A DNA stretch of 6,652 nt from Schleiferiaceae bacterium. Its GTDB lineage: Bacteria; Bacteroidota; Bacteroidia; Flavobacteriales; Schleiferiaceae. Position numbers and translations under genes: made by a program. Location of the stretch: assembly GCA_025210575.1 (NCBI GenBank), contig JAOARK010000096.1, positions 1-6,652 of the forward strand. The letters run 5' to 3'. The notes beneath the pieces were generated by a model. That model saw nothing but the letters and a program-made list of their open reading frames with translations, did not search any database and was not told the DNA's origin. Below are positions 6,082 to 6,652 of the stretch, one piece after another (position 1 is the first letter of the stretch; every line of letters starts with the position of its first letter).

Positions 6082-6652
6082 TTATTCCAGTATGGAGTTG
6101 AGCAATTTTCTGGTGTATTCCTTTTCAGGATTTCTATAAATAGAGGTGGCTTCACCATATTCTGTTATTTCTCCTTTGTTTAAAACGGCCAAATGGTCGC
6201 TCATGTAATGTACCACACTCAGGTCATGAGAAATAAAAATGTACGTAAAACCAAACTCATCTTTTAGGTCGTTTAAAAGATTGAGTACTTGCGCCTGAAC
6301 GGAAACATCTAAGGCGGAAACAGATTCATCGCAAATAATGAGTTTGGGTTGAAGTGCTAAGGCACGAGCTATACCCACACGCTGTCTTTGCCCACCCGAA
6401 AATTCATGCGGATATTTCAAAGCGGCTTCTTTGGGGAGTCCTACTTTTTCCAAGAGCCAATTCACTTTTTCCTTTCTGGCTTCGGTGTTTTTTTCAATAC
6501 CGTGCACCAACATCGGCTCCAACATAATATCGCCTATTTTCTGCTTAGGATTTAGAGATGAAAATGGGTCTTGAAAAATGATCTGTACTTCTGTTCTCAA
6601 CGCTCGTTTTTCTTGTGAACTTAGCTTTAAGAGGTCCTTACCGTTGTAGAGA
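6082..6652 (-). CDS. ABC transporter ATP-binding protein, oligopeptide/dipeptide (OppF/DppF) type, C-terminal part
   Basis: This cytoplasmic ATPase subunit or half would power import of peptides or nickel. The frame stays open to the right edge: bases 6601-6651 encode LYNGKDLLKLSSQEKRALR, typical of this family upstream of the Q-loop, so the gene starts outside and the TTG at 6598-6600 is internal. The roughly 189 visible residues contain the Q-loop (IIFQDPFSSLNPKQ), the signature FSGGQRQRVGIARAL, Walker B LIICDES, the D-loop SALDVS and the switch histidine in FISHDLS. Walker A is off the window. The protein ends at YTRKLLNSILE, directly after the nucleotide-binding domain and without the oligo_HPY extension of stand-alone OppD/OppF. 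This fits the second half of a fused two-domain ATPase, as in YejF-like proteins, but the window cannot decide. Confidence 0.93.
   Translation of the reverse strand, partial: LYNGKDLLKLSSQEKRALRTEVQIIFQDPFSSLNPKQKIGDIMLEPMLVHGIEKNTEARKEKVNWLLEKVGLPKEAALKYPHEFSGGQRQRVGIARALALQPKLIICDESVSALDVSVQAQVLNLLNDLKDEFGFTYIFISHDLSVVHYMSDHLAVLNKGEITEYGEATSIYRNPEKEYTRKLLNSILE

Noticed and set aside
1..6652. Defence island, mobile element, CRISPR array or toxin-antitoxin system
   Set aside because: There are no transposase, integrase, nuclease-helicase or toxin-like genes, no direct repeat array, and no tRNA or attachment-like duplication.

Overview
The window looks like ordinary chromosomal DNA from a member of the Bacteroidota, most likely a flavobacterium-type marine or environmental organism. 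The evidence is a secreted protein ending in a type IX secretion (T9SS, Por) sorting domain, AT-leaning DNA with gene starts that mostly lack a strong Shine-Dalgarno sequence, a Bacteroidota-style -7 box (TAnnTTTG) in front of one gene, and an RNase R of about 716 residues without the long basic tail of the enterobacterial enzyme. I see no tRNA, rRNA, CRISPR array, insertion sequence or phage gene. No stretch over 300 bases lacks a gene.

Layout. Bases 2-736 (+) hold the C-terminal part of a very acidic protein that I read, with moderate confidence, as a divergent serpin cut by the left edge. It converges on a YkuK-family RNase H-like protein (759-1235, -). A 152-base divergent intergenic region follows. 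From it, reading rightward, runs a tight set of three genes: a small secreted DUF6265-type protein (1388-1858), ribonuclease R (1873-4023), and a two-helix membrane protein with a long cytoplasmic coiled coil (4038-4472). Both gaps inside this set are exactly 14 bases, and it ends in a clear intrinsic terminator (4491-4531). A LysE-family exporter (4539-5207, +) starts only seven bases beyond that terminator. It converges, with a 7-base gap, on a T9SS-sorted secreted protein (5215-6024, -). The right edge holds the C-terminal part of an oligopeptide/dipeptide-type ABC transporter ATPase (6082-6652, -), whose Walker A motif lies outside the window.

How the genes fit together. The DUF6265-rnr-coiled-coil set is probably one transcription unit, linking RNA turnover with two envelope proteins of unknown role; the functional link is inference from spacing only. 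The other genes look like independent housekeeping or envelope functions: export, peptide or nickel uptake, a secreted protein and protease inhibition. I found no convincing new multi-gene system. The points most worth checking are the divergent serpin with a charged reactive loop, two gene starts compatible with leaderless transcription, and the conservation of the coiled-coil membrane gene next to rnr.
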